A DNA stretch of 64,000 nucleotides from the NCBI GenBank assembly GCA_015057705.1, contig SVDU01000014.1:1-64000 (forward strand), read 5' to 3'. Both the position numbers and the translations under genes were made by a program. This document shows positions 1-8,015 of the stretch, piece by piece. Below the pieces are notes generated by a model that did no database searches, had not been told where the DNA came from, and saw nothing but the letters and a program-made list of their open reading frames with translations. The first letter of the stretch is position 1. Each line of letters opens with the position of its first letter. Source of the DNA: Paenibacillaceae bacterium. Lineage in GTDB: Bacteria; Bacillota; Clostridia; Lachnospirales; Lachnospiraceae.

Positions 1-27
1 ATAGATGTATTTTATTACAACAAGAAG

Positions 28-94
28 AATGTTGGAAGTGTGCTTTTCAAGCACACCCCAACATTCAGTATAGAACCTTTTTTATTGTCGTAAT
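28..94 (+). terminator. Probable terminator of a gene upstream of the window
   Basis: A long hairpin (arms AATGTTGG..GTGTGCTT and AAGCACAC..CCAACATT, positions 28-65) has a 3-nt loop and a small internal loop. A T-rich stretch follows about 12 nt later. It most likely ends a gene lying to the left of the window. The gap before the T-run is longer than usual, so the call is moderate. Confidence 0.45.
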
Positions 95-398
95 CTGTTA
101 ATTGTTTTGTTTATTTGATTGTTTTTAATTTTGCCATTTTAACGGGTATTGTACTGGCGCCATAATTGAAGTATATGTGTAACTTTGGTTGAATAATATA
201 TAATTTACGTTATACTATAAATAAACGTTATTATACGCACTGCTATTATTAAAAAATCAAGTTGAGGTTTGATAATGAACAAAAAAGATACCTTTATTCA
301 ATCTCCAATTGGAGTTATTTTACCATGCATCTTTGAAATGTTTATATTTCAATGCTTTCGTTTTTCAGATTGGAGACGAGAGTTAAGCTCAGAGTACA

Positions 399-595
399 GT
401 GGCAGAAAAGTATGAAAAATTGCGTCCAGGATATATACCAGAGTTATATAAAGATATTTCAGTTATATTCCAATTAATCAGTCCAGTAATGTTGTAGAAG
501 TTGGAATTGGAGGAGGTCAGGCGACATTACCAATTTTAAAAACGGGCTGTAACCTGACAGCTGTGGAGTATGGTACAAACCTGGCATCCGTATAA
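399..595 (+). pseudogene. Broken N-terminal fragment of a SAM-dependent methyltransferase
   Basis: Starting at GTG 399 the frame reads VAEKYEKLRPGYIPELYKDI. It then needs a one-base shift near 458-462 to continue as a SAM-binding motif I (VVEVGIGGGQATLPIL) and ends at TAA 593. The opening 'AEKYEKLRPGY' and glycine-rich motif I are typical of class I methyltransferases, but only about 65 codons remain of some 250. It is therefore frameshifted and truncated. The rest of 1-655 holds no intact gene; short AT-rich sequence with an ATG at 274 leads nowhere. Confidence 0.6.
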
Positions 596-655
596 GGATA
601 AGGGGAGAGAGGAAATGCATAATGCTTTAGCATATACAAACAAAGAGGGGAATAG

Positions 656-1138
656 ATGAATATGGAAATAAATAGATCAGCAAAAGAAACGGTAGATTCT
701 TTGAAAAAAATATTTGATAAACACAAAAATGACCGTATTTGTATCATGGCTACTACTTGTTGCGGAAAGTCTACATTACATGAGCTGATTCCAGAGACTG
801 TGGATATGGATGATGAATTGTGGCCTCAATTAACCGAAGAAGAGGAAGCACATTTATGCCAGAAACCATGGACGAAAGAAATTGGTGACTTTGCTGGCAG
901 GCTGGTCAGAGAGAGGGTAACGGTGAAACCCGGACACCCATTATTCACTTTGATACTGTTGGATTGCGAAGTGCTGGTATATCTTGATATAAGTGATGAA
1001 CTGCTTGCAGAACATTGTAAAAAAAGGCAAGCTGATTTTCAGGATGCGAAGAATGTTAAGGATGCGATTGAAAATACGTGGAATAAACAGCGGGAAAAGA
1101 ATGATAGAGTATGCTACTATTTGAAAATCACAGAATGA
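656..1138 (+). CDS. Small P-loop NTPase-like protein of unknown function
   Basis: This 160-residue cytoplasmic protein has a Walker A-like motif ATTCCGKS near residues 32-39, of the kind found in small nucleotide kinases. An acidic stretch (VDMDDELW) follows where kinases often carry a substrate-binding aspartate. Late in the protein lies a hydrophobic strand (CEVLVYLDISDELL) followed by a charged helical C-terminus. The start is ATG 656 behind AGAGGGG. No signal peptide or membrane segment is seen. The fold is inferred to be an adenylate-kinase-like P-loop kinase, but the substrate is unknown. It is followed after about 50 bp by a methyltransferase and shares the AT-rich character of the accessory patch. 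Confidence 0.6.
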   Translation: MNMEINRSAKETVDSLKKIFDKHKNDRICIMATTCCGKSTLHELIPETVDMDDELWPQLTEEEEAHLCQKPWTKEIGDFAGRLVRERVTVKPGHPLFTLILLDCEVLVYLDISDELLAEHCKKRQADFQDAKNVKDAIENTWNKQREKNDRVCYYLKITE

Positions 1139-1190
1139 TATGAAATTAAGCGTTTCGGCTAAATCGGAAAGTGATTTAGGTGGAGGGGTT

Positions 1191-1952
1191 ATGGAATGCG
1201 AAATTATAAATTATTATAAAGCATACGATGAAGATGGCAGGCTGTTTCGAAACAATAGCCATAAGATAGAATGGCTGACAAGTATGCATTATTTAAAGAA
1301 GTTTATTAAAGAAGGTGCTTTTCTATTAGATGGTTGTGCAGGGACTGGAAACTATGCGTTTCCTTTGGCTGAATCGGGTTATGAGGTTATTGCAGGAGAT
1401 ATCGTTCCTGGTAATATTGATATTATTCGGGAGAAGCAAAAGAATAATCCTGTATTAAAAGATATTTATGTTGGAAATATGCTGGATCTTTCAAGGTTTT
1501 GTGATGATAGTTTCGATGCAGTACTATGTATGGGAGCGTTTTATCATGTTGATGATGAGATAAGATCGGGTATCATGAAAGAATGTCTGCGTGTGTTAAA
1601 ACCAGGTGGATTGTTAATTATTTCATACATCAATACGATGGCTGGAGTTATTGCTGGGTTGGATGATAAGTTAAATAACGTGGATCAGGCGGATAAATGG
1701 TTTGAAAACAGGACTACAGATGGGGTGTTCCTGTATATGACGCCTTATGAAATAGAGGAAATGGCATTGAGTTTTCATACGGAAATTGCTTGCCATCTTG
1801 CCGTTGATGGAATAAATTATTTACTTTCTGATAAAATCAATGTTGCTGATGAGGAAAATTTTAATAAGTGGTATCAATTTCATTTGAAAACCTGTGAAGA
1901 CAAAAGTTTGTTAGGATATAGCTTACATAGCATGATAATATTGAGAAAGTAA
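1191..1952 (+). CDS. Class I SAM-dependent methyltransferase
   Basis: This 253-residue protein has motif I LLDGCAGTGNYAFPL (about residues 46-60), the acidic end of strand 2 (VIAGDIVPGNI), motif post-I (FDAVLCMGAFYHV) and CLRVLKPGGLLIISYI. These are the standard Rossmann landmarks of UbiE/Methyltransf_11-type enzymes. An in-frame ATG at 1140 exists, but ATG 1191 has a strong GGTGGAGGGG site directly upstream and is chosen. The substrate cannot be read from sequence. It lies between the P-loop protein and an unknown small protein on the same strand, so the three may be one transcript. Confidence 0.75.
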   Translation: MECEIINYYKAYDEDGRLFRNNSHKIEWLTSMHYLKKFIKEGAFLLDGCAGTGNYAFPLAESGYEVIAGDIVPGNIDIIREKQKNNPVLKDIYVGNMLDLSRFCDDSFDAVLCMGAFYHVDDEIRSGIMKECLRVLKPGGLLIISYINTMAGVIAGLDDKLNNVDQADKWFENRTTDGVFLYMTPYEIEEMALSFHTEIACHLAVDGINYLLSDKINVADEENFNKWYQFHLKTCEDKSLLGYSLHSMIILRK

Positions 1953-1975
1953 GTTATTTGAAAAGGAGCGGGATT

Positions 1976-2374
1976 ATGACAAGTATTTATTATCAGGCAA
2001 ATAGAAACTACACTCTTACCCAGTCGGAGCAGGAGAAGATTGATCAGATTTTAAAAGAATGCGAAGAAAATTATCCCTTCCCGGGAAGAGGCGAGACACT
2101 GTGCCAGTGCTCCTATGATCTGGCTGAACCCACATGCATCTTTTCTGGTGCTGCCAAACTTCCATATCCGTGTGATGATGGTAATGATATGAATGATGAA
2201 ATAGTGGAAATGCAGACAGAAGCATTATTCTTTCTCATAGAGTGGCTGACTTCCCTTCGAAGAGTGATACCGGATGCAATATGGGAGGCTTCATTAGAAG
2301 ATGTAGAGTTTATATGGGAAGAAGAGAGTGGATACCGGTTAATGACAAATGAAGAATATGAGGATTACTGTTGA
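1976..2374 (+). CDS. Hypothetical acidic cytoplasmic protein
   Basis: This 132-residue acidic protein has no recognised domain. It begins MTSIYYQANRNYTLT and has a Cys pair (TLCQCSY) and a Trp/Glu-rich C-terminal half (EWLTSLRR, IWEASLEDVEFIWEEESGY). ATG 1976 is preferred over an upstream in-frame TTG at 1958, because AAAGGAGCGGG (1962-1972) is placed correctly for it. It has no signal peptide or TM segment. It sits between a methyltransferase and a GNAT acetyltransferase; neighbours give no firm clue to function. Confidence 0.6.
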   Translation: MTSIYYQANRNYTLTQSEQEKIDQILKECEENYPFPGRGETLCQCSYDLAEPTCIFSGAAKLPYPCDDGNDMNDEIVEMQTEALFFLIEWLTSLRRVIPDAIWEASLEDVEFIWEEESGYRLMTNEEYEDYC

Positions 2375-2392
2375 GAGATATCAGGAGGCAGC

Positions 2393-2824
2393 GTGAAGAT
2401 TTCGATGGTGAGTATAAGACATGTACAGGAAGAAGATAGAGATTTCTGGCTAAAGCTTGATAAGCATTTGCCGAAGACTGAATTTGAAAAAAAGATCAGG
2501 GATAAAAGGGGGTATGTTCTGTTAGAAGATAATATCCCGTATGGTTTGTTGAGATACAATCTTTTTTGGGATAATACTCCATTTTGTACATTGCTTTATG
2601 TTGACTCTGATAGTCGGGGTAGGGGCTATGGAAAGAAACTGATGGAGTTTTGGGAAAATGATATGAAGTCAATTGGATATGGTATGCTGATGACGTCTAC
2701 CCAGGTAGATGAAGATGCCCAGCACTTCTATAGAAAATTAGGGTATCAGGATAGCGGTGGATTAATTATTAATATCCCAGGATATGAGCAGCCCATGGAA
2801 ATGTTTTTGATTAAAAAAATATAG
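2393..2824 (+). CDS. GNAT-family N-acetyltransferase
   Basis: This 143-residue protein has the GNAT core. Strand 4 LLYVDSDSR runs into the acetyl-CoA pyrophosphate loop SRGRGYGKKLMEF (R-x-x-G-x-G pattern), followed by a C-terminal Tyr (HFYRKLGYQDSGG) that normally protonates the CoA thiolate. GTG 2393 lies 4 bp after AGGAGG; ATG 2405 is an alternative. Such enzymes acetylate small amines, peptides or proteins; the acceptor is unknown. It is the last intact gene of the left accessory patch. Confidence 0.75.
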   Translation: MKISMVSIRHVQEEDRDFWLKLDKHLPKTEFEKKIRDKRGYVLLEDNIPYGLLRYNLFWDNTPFCTLLYVDSDSRGRGYGKKLMEFWENDMKSIGYGMLMTSTQVDEDAQHFYRKLGYQDSGGLIINIPGYEQPMEMFLIKKI

Positions 2825-2846
2825 TCTGGGCTGCATCATGTTTTTT
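2788..2846 (+). terminator. Possible terminator of the acetyltransferase gene
   Basis: GCAGCCCA (2788-2795, inside the 3' end of the coding region) can pair with TGGGCTGC (2827-2834), followed by a run of six T at 2841-2846. The loop is large, so this is a weak call. Confidence 0.4.
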
Positions 2847-2853
2847 AATCCAA

Positions 2854-3006
2854 TTATCCAACAAGTCTTGCCAGCTGATGCATGTTATTGTGAAGAATTT
2901 TCATGTTTCCAAATGCAAAAACCAGGCCGATAATAACCCAAAGTGCTATCTCAAGTGAGGAGTAATTTAAGATCCTCTGCGCAAGAATCAGGATGTAGCA
3001 AAAGAG
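2854..3006 (-). pseudogene. 3' remnant of a membrane-protein gene
   Basis: On the minus strand an open frame of about 50 codons ends at TAA (2854-2856) with no usable start. It encodes CYILILAQRILNYSS followed by one hydrophobic helix (ALWVIIGLVFAFG) and a short hydrophilic tail ending QLARLVG. This looks like the end of a polytopic membrane protein. Its 5' part is missing; the open frame stops at about 3006, where it meets another remnant of opposite orientation. The family is not recognisable from what is left. Confidence 0.45.
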
Positions 3007-3196
3007 CTATTATGAGAGAAAGTCAAAGACAAATAAAAAGTCCTTAGAACTATTAGATTATTTGTCAAATCAATATGCGTCTCTTGTGATGACTGCAATG
3101 AAATGGTGTCTGAAAAATGATGGATATGAGGAACTGACCAGACATACTCAGCTTTTTATGAATCTGGCAAAAGTATTTAACTATACCAGAGAGTAA
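2999..3196 (+). pseudogene. 3' remnant of a gene, possibly a TetR-type regulator
   Basis: A plus-strand frame of about 65 codons without a start encodes KTNKKSLELLDYLSNQYASL, then VMTAMKWCLKNDGYEELTRH, and ends at TAA 3194. The all-helical 'AMKWCLKNDGYEELTRHTQLFMN' type of ending resembles the C-terminal ligand domain of TetR regulators, but this is only a resemblance. It abuts the oppositely oriented membrane-protein remnant, so the two 5' ends have been deleted together. Confidence 0.4.
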
Positions 3197-3201
3197 ATAA
3201 T

Positions 3202-3255
3202 CAGGCCGCCAGATCCAACTATTTCAAGGAAGAAACAGATGGATCCGGCAGCCTG
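3202..3255 (-). terminator. Possible terminator of the P-type ATPase gene
   Basis: CAGGCCGCCAGATCC (3202-3216) and GGATCCGGCAGCCTG (3241-3255) pair at 13 of 15 positions. On the minus strand the hairpin is followed by TTATTT. The T-tract is poor, but the position directly after the ATPase stop fits. Confidence 0.45.
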
Positions 3256-3258
3256 TTA

Positions 3259-5898
3259 TTATCTGCGTTTCAATAATTTTACGATTTCCATAATCGGTAT
3301 GATTGAAACTGCGATCAGTACAGCCACGGCATATTCCATAAGAGAAATATGCTCAAAAGAGAATGCTTTCCTTAAAAAAGGAACGTAAATAACGGCGGTC
3401 GTTAAAATAAATGACATCAGCAGGGAGCCATTTAAAAAGCTGTTCTTTGTTTTCAAATGAAAGACGGAACGAGTTCTGGAACGCATATTAAACGAATGAA
3501 ACATCTCAAGGAGAGACAATGTAAGGAAAGCCATTGTCATGCCATCTGCGCTTTGGGCAATTTCCCAAACACCACTTTCCACATAATGACCCACGAAGTA
3601 TGCGACCAAGGTCAGGATTGCAATGACAAAACCCTGTAAAGCAATTTCAACTCCAACGCCATCAGAAAAAATACTGTCTTTTGGGTCTCTTGGAGCTCGT
3701 TTCATGATATCTGCTTCTTCTGCCTCCATACCCAGACCAATGGCAGGGAAACAGTCAGTGATCAGGTTGATCCAAAGCAAATGAACTGGTTTTAATATGG
3801 TGAAGCCAATGAGACTGGAGACAAATACTGCAATTACTTCTGCCAAGTTAGAGGAAAGCAGGAACTGGATTGCTTTTCGTATATTGTCATAGATCCTGCG
3901 GCCTTCGGCAACTGCCGCAACAATGGTGGCAAAATTGTCGTCTGCCAGAACCATATCTGCAACATCTTTTGTAACGTCAGTTCCTGTGATGCCCATTCCC
4001 ACACCGATATCGGCTTCTTTAATGGCCGGGGCATCGTTGACGCCGTCTCCCGTCATGGCAGTTACTTTAGAGAGTTTCTTCCATGTCTTTACAATACGGA
4101 CTTTGTGCTCTGGCTGTACCCGGGCATAGACGGAAAAGCTGGTAATCTTTTTCTCCAGTTCCTCATCGGATAATTTTTCCAGTTCCCCGCCGGTGATAGC
4201 CATGCTCTCGTTTTCAAGAATACCCAGCTCCTTTGCTATGGCTACGGCAGTATCTTTGTGATCGCCTGTAATCATGATCGGACGGATACTGGCATTCTGG
4301 CATTCCTTAATCGCCGCCTTTACTTCAGGACGGACTGGATCAATCATGCCGGAGAGTCCAAGATAGATTAGTTCATTTTCCAGCGTTTCAGGTGTGAAGT
4401 CCTGGGGAGACTGATCCCAGTTGCGCATGGAAGCGCATAAAACCCGGAGTGCCCGGTCTGCCATGGCTTTGTTAGCCTTAATGATATCATGTCGGATATC
4501 ATCTGTCATGGCTACGATGTTCCCGTTTATAAATGCATGGCTGCAGCGTTTTAATACTTCGTCCGGTGCGCCCTTGGTGAACTGGATGATTGAGCCGTCC
4601 TTCTTTTTGTGAACGGTTGACATCATTTTTCTTACGGAATCAAAGGGTGCCTCTCCGATTCTTTCATAATCTTTGGCAAGTACCGGCTTTGATAAGTTGT
4701 TTTTATATGCGTCATTTACCAAAGCGCATTCCGTGGGTTCTCCTACCGCCTGAAGGTTGTCCGGGTCAAGGACTGCATCGGAACACAGTGCCATTGCCGT
4801 CATAAGAAGGGGTTCATCGGAAGTGGCGTGCTCTACCACCGTCATTTTGTTTTGAGTTAAGGTTCCGGTCTTGTCAGAGCAGATGATCTGGGTGCAGCCT
4901 AAGGTTTCGACTGCTGTCAGCTTTCTGACAATTGCATGTTTCCGGGACATTTTAGTTACGCCGATGGACAGGAGAATGGTTACTACAGCTGCCAGACCCT
5001 CCGGTATTGCGGCAACTGCAAGTGAAACAGCAATCATAAAGGTATCAATCAGTTCTTCCAGATGAATGCCATTGCCGGAAACGCCAATTCGAATGATGTT
5101 TACAGCAAACATTAAGGCGCAGATTCCAAGAACCATGATGGACAACACCTTGGATAGCTGATTTAGCTTGATCTGAAGTGGCGTTTCTTCATCTTTTGCA
5201 GTATTTAGGGCATCGGCGATATGACCGATCTCTGTTTCCATTCCTGTGTAGCAGACGATTGCCTTACCACGGCCATATACAATTGTAGAACCGGTATAAA
5301 TCATATTTTTTCTGTCTGCCAGGGCAACTTCACCTTTTCCGGTCTCCAACACATCGCTATGCTTGGAAACTGACACTGATTCGCCTGTCAGTGCGGCTTC
5401 TTCGGCCTTTAGACTTGCGCTTTCCAATAATCTGGAATCGGCAGGGACGGAATCTCCAGCCTCCAAAGCGATGATGTCGCCAGGCACAAGCTGCTCGGAG
5501 CGGATGACTTCAAGCTTGCCGTTTCGAAAGACTTTTGATGTTGCAGCCGTCATCTCCTGAAGAGATGCAATGGCAGATTCGGCTTTGGATTCCTGGTAGA
5601 CACCAAGAATTGCATTTATCACCACCACGATCAGGATAATCACAGTATCGATCATGCTTTCTCCTTCATAGATGGATGTAGCTCCCGAAACTACTGCCGC
5701 AGCAATCAGTACAATGGTCATAAAGTTGGCCAGTTCTTTTAAAAATTTTTTAAAAAGACTTGTTTTTTTACCCTCTTTTAATTTGTTTAAGCCGTACTTC
5801 TCCTGGCGTTCCCCAACCTGGGCTTCTGAAAGTCCATGAGGAGATGAATCAAGCTGTTTTATAACTTCATTGGATTCCAATAAGTATTCTTTTTGCAT
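3259..5898 (-). CDS. Calcium-type cation-transporting P-type ATPase (P2)
   Basis: This 879-residue polytopic membrane pump couples ATP hydrolysis to cation export, most likely Ca2+. An N-terminal cation-ATPase domain is followed by TM1-2 (about 55-105), the actuator loop with TGES (LTGESVSV), and TM3-4 with IPEGL (AAIPEGLAAVV), the calcium-coordinating motif of P2-type pumps. Then come the phosphorylation site DKTGTLTQNKMT (Asp near residue 341), KGAPDEV in the nucleotide domain, TGDGVNDAPA, and six C-terminal helices. TM6 contains NLITDCFPAIGLG, with Asn and Asp typical of SERCA/PMCA-like calcium sites. AGGAG precedes ATG 5898. It is 65 bp downstream of the PrpR-like gene on the same strand, so readthrough is possible, although the functions look unrelated. 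Confidence 0.9.
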   Translation of the reverse strand: MQKEYLLESNEVIKQLDSSPHGLSEAQVGERQEKYGLNKLKEGKKTSLFKKFLKELANFMTIVLIAAAVVSGATSIYEGESMIDTVIILIVVVINAILGVYQESKAESAIASLQEMTAATSKVFRNGKLEVIRSEQLVPGDIIALEAGDSVPADSRLLESASLKAEEAALTGESVSVSKHSDVLETGKGEVALADRKNMIYTGSTIVYGRGKAIVCYTGMETEIGHIADALNTAKDEETPLQIKLNQLSKVLSIMVLGICALMFAVNIIRIGVSGNGIHLEELIDTFMIAVSLAVAAIPEGLAAVVTILLSIGVTKMSRKHAIVRKLTAVETLGCTQIICSDKTGTLTQNKMTVVEHATSDEPLLMTAMALCSDAVLDPDNLQAVGEPTECALVNDAYKNNLSKPVLAKDYERIGEAPFDSVRKMMSTVHKKKDGSIIQFTKGAPDEVLKRCSHAFINGNIVAMTDDIRHDIIKANKAMADRALRVLCASMRNWDQSPQDFTPETLENELIYLGLSGMIDPVRPEVKAAIKECQNASIRPIMITGDHKDTAVAIAKELGILENESMAITGGELEKLSDEELEKKITSFSVYARVQPEHKVRIVKTWKKLSKVTAMTGDGVNDAPAIKEADIGVGMGITGTDVTKDVADMVLADDNFATIVAAVAEGRRIYDNIRKAIQFLLSSNLAEVIAVFVSSLIGFTILKPVHLLWINLITDCFPAIGLGMEAEEADIMKRAPRDPKDSIFSDGVGVEIALQGFVIAILTLVAYFVGHYVESGVWEIAQSADGMTMAFLTLSLLEMFHSFNMRSRTRSVFHLKTKNSFLNGSLLMSFILTTAVIYVPFLRKAFSFEHISLMEYAVAVLIAVSIIPIMEIVKLLKRR

Positions 5899-5963
5899 TG
5901 TTTTTCTCCTATTATTTTGTATGTCTTGTTAATCAATGATAGTTAGTGTATCCCTTTTTTTCT

Positions 5964-7748
5964 TTAATTATCAGAGTTAATCAGTCTCCATAGGGTTGTT
6001 CTGCTGATTCCCAGACTTTTGGCGGCTTTTGTGTGGTTCCCATTCTGGGTATCCAGTACAATGAGCGCTACTTCCCGGTTGATTTTATTCAGGGGCTGGG
6101 ATAAATTCAGCATATTCATATAACCATTTGCGGAGGCGGAGGTGAGAGTGACTTCCTTGTGTAATACTTCTTTTACTTCTTCGATTCCAATATATGGTCC
6201 CTGGGACAGAACAAAAAGATTATTCATAACCCGGCTGAACTGCATGTAGTTATAAGGCCAGTGATAGCGCTGTAATTCTTCCATGGCATCTGGTGAAAAA
6301 CCCAGAACCTGTTTATCATTTTCCATATTCAGCTGATTTAAATAGAGATTTGCAACCGGCTCGATCCGGGATACATCTGCTCTGAGTGTGGGAAGCGTAA
6401 AAACAAATAATTTCAGCCGGTTAATAAATTCCATGGAGCCGGAATCTGTAATGCCGTAGGAGTTGCATATAAAGGAGATAAGAAGTCGGTTTCGTTTGCA
6501 GGCATCGGTATCGATAATATTGATCCAAAGCTGTCTCTGCCGTTCTTCGCTTAATAAATTCATGTTCTTTATAAAGATGGTGCTCCCGCTGCTGCAGAGA
6601 GGGGAATTGTGGTGGCTGGTTAAATATTCCCATACCTTTTCATTTAATAAGCTGCAGTCTATTTCAATAAATGGCTGTTCCTTAACGGAGCTGCGCAGAT
6701 AGATGGCCTTGGCAATCTGTTCCTTTCCGGTGCCTTCCTCTCCGGTAATGATGACCGGATATAAATCCTTGTTGACCTGATCAATGGTATTGTAAAATTG
6801 GGCGAAAAAATTAGTGACGCTGTATATGCTTTCATAAAACTCTTTTTCAATCTCTCTCTGGTTGCTGTATTGAATACCGCTTTTTGCACCGTTTGATGGG
6901 GCTTTGTTTACGGTAATGTAAAAGGCAATATAACCGGTTCCTGCAGAAAGCAGACGCTGAGCCTGTACAGAGTAAATCAGGTTGTTTTTCCTGAAAATTA
7001 AATTGCGCTTTTCATCCAGAGGTATATTGTTAATTTCCAAGTGCAGAGAATCAATAATTGTTGTATCAGTTTCTGATATTGTTGAAAAAATCAGCTTCCC
7101 GTCATTGTCGAAAACAACGGTACGCATATCTCTCAGCTTGACAAGGCTTCTGAAAAAATTGTTTTCACTTCTTAACTGAGTATAGTATCTGCAATATTCA
7201 AGTGCAGTATGAAGAGCATCCCGTATGCTTTCAACTCCTGAGGTAAGAAGAAATGCATCCATGCCAAGGTTTCTCGCCGTTGTATAAGTTATCATATCAC
7301 AGAGAATGGCTTCATAACCGAGATCGGCGATTTGTTTTAGGATTGGTAAAGCCTCTTCTGTAGAGTTGATGGAAAAAACATCAATGGGGTAGGGAAGAAC
7401 CTCTTTTAGAAACTTACTCTGTTCTGTTATGCTGGAGAAACCTGCAATGGCAACTTTTTTCGTGTCTGCATTGGACAGCTTTAATGTACGAAGTATATCG
7501 TATGCCGATGTATGGATTTCAATAACAGGCAGAGAGATGGATTGCCGCAATAGTTTTGCCGTACCGCCGCGGGAAATCACCACATCATAATTCTCATAAA
7601 AATTACTCTGGGCTATTTCCACGCCTTTTTTAAGATCACCTACCAGGATATTTAAATCAATGCTTGGATATTCCTCTGCAAGCTTTGACATAATTGATTT
7701 CATACCTTCATAAGGTGCAATTGCCAAAATTCGTATCTTATCAGACAT
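5964..7748 (-). CDS. PrpR-like transcriptional regulator with a degenerate AAA+ domain
   Basis: This 594-residue cytoplasmic regulator has three parts. The N-terminal PrpR sensor domain (about 1-185) opens RILAIAPYEGM and includes VVISRGGTA. A degenerate central AAA+ region follows, with Walker A GEEGTGKEQ near residue 336. A Fis-type helix-turn-helix lies at the C-terminus (NHTKAAKSLGISRTTLWRLI). The GAFTGA loop that contacts sigma-54 is absent, and Walker B reads TIFIKNMN rather than FLDE, so classical sigma-54 activation is unlikely. It is divergent from the acid-sugar kinase gene at 8016, the usual target in this family, so it probably senses a sugar acid or its phosphate and controls that gene. 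Confidence 0.8.
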   Translation of the reverse strand: MSDKIRILAIAPYEGMKSIMSKLAEEYPSIDLNILVGDLKKGVEIAQSNFYENYDVVISRGGTAKLLRQSISLPVIEIHTSAYDILRTLKLSNADTKKVAIAGFSSITEQSKFLKEVLPYPIDVFSINSTEEALPILKQIADLGYEAILCDMITYTTARNLGMDAFLLTSGVESIRDALHTALEYCRYYTQLRSENNFFRSLVKLRDMRTVVFDNDGKLIFSTISETDTTIIDSLHLEINNIPLDEKRNLIFRKNNLIYSVQAQRLLSAGTGYIAFYITVNKAPSNGAKSGIQYSNQREIEKEFYESIYSVTNFFAQFYNTIDQVNKDLYPVIITGEEGTGKEQIAKAIYLRSSVKEQPFIEIDCSLLNEKVWEYLTSHHNSPLCSSGSTIFIKNMNLLSEERQRQLWINIIDTDACKRNRLLISFICNSYGITDSGSMEFINRLKLFVFTLPTLRADVSRIEPVANLYLNQLNMENDKQVLGFSPDAMEELQRYHWPYNYMQFSRVMNNLFVLSQGPYIGIEEVKEVLHKEVTLTSASANGYMNMLNLSQPLNKINREVALIVLDTQNGNHTKAAKSLGISRTTLWRLINSDN

Positions 7749-8015
7749 GGGTATCCTCCTAATTATAAAAATGTTCTTATTTGAAACATTAATCCTGGGC
7801 TCATTATAACATAACTTGTTCAGGTTTTATATATTTATAAAAAAGTGCATAGATTTATAAGGAATATTGGGATTTTTTCTTTTACATGTTTCATATATAA
7901 ACCAAAACAGCCCCTGTGTTTATTTTCACAAAATAGTTTGTATGGTATGATGTGATCATATGAAGGTGTCTGGCAAGGAACCTGATAAAATTAAAATACT
8001 GGTAAAGGTAAAAAT
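7749..8015. promoter_or_regulatory. Divergent control region, PrpR-like gene / acid-sugar kinase
   Basis: This 267-bp AT-rich region sits between divergent genes. On the minus strand an extended -10 TGTTATAAT (complement of 7803-7811) points toward the regulator. On the plus strand TGGTATGATG (about 7938-7950) is an extended -10 for the kinase. Two inverted heptamers, GAAACAT (about 7780) and ATGTTTC (about 7886), lie about 100 bp apart and are candidate operator halves. No sigma-54 (-24/-12) element with correct spacing was found. Confidence 0.45.

Noticed and set aside
7960-7995. TGGCA sequence before the acid-sugar kinase as a sigma-54 promoter
   Set aside because: There is no GC element at the required distance from the GG, and the regulator lacks the sigma-54 contact loop.
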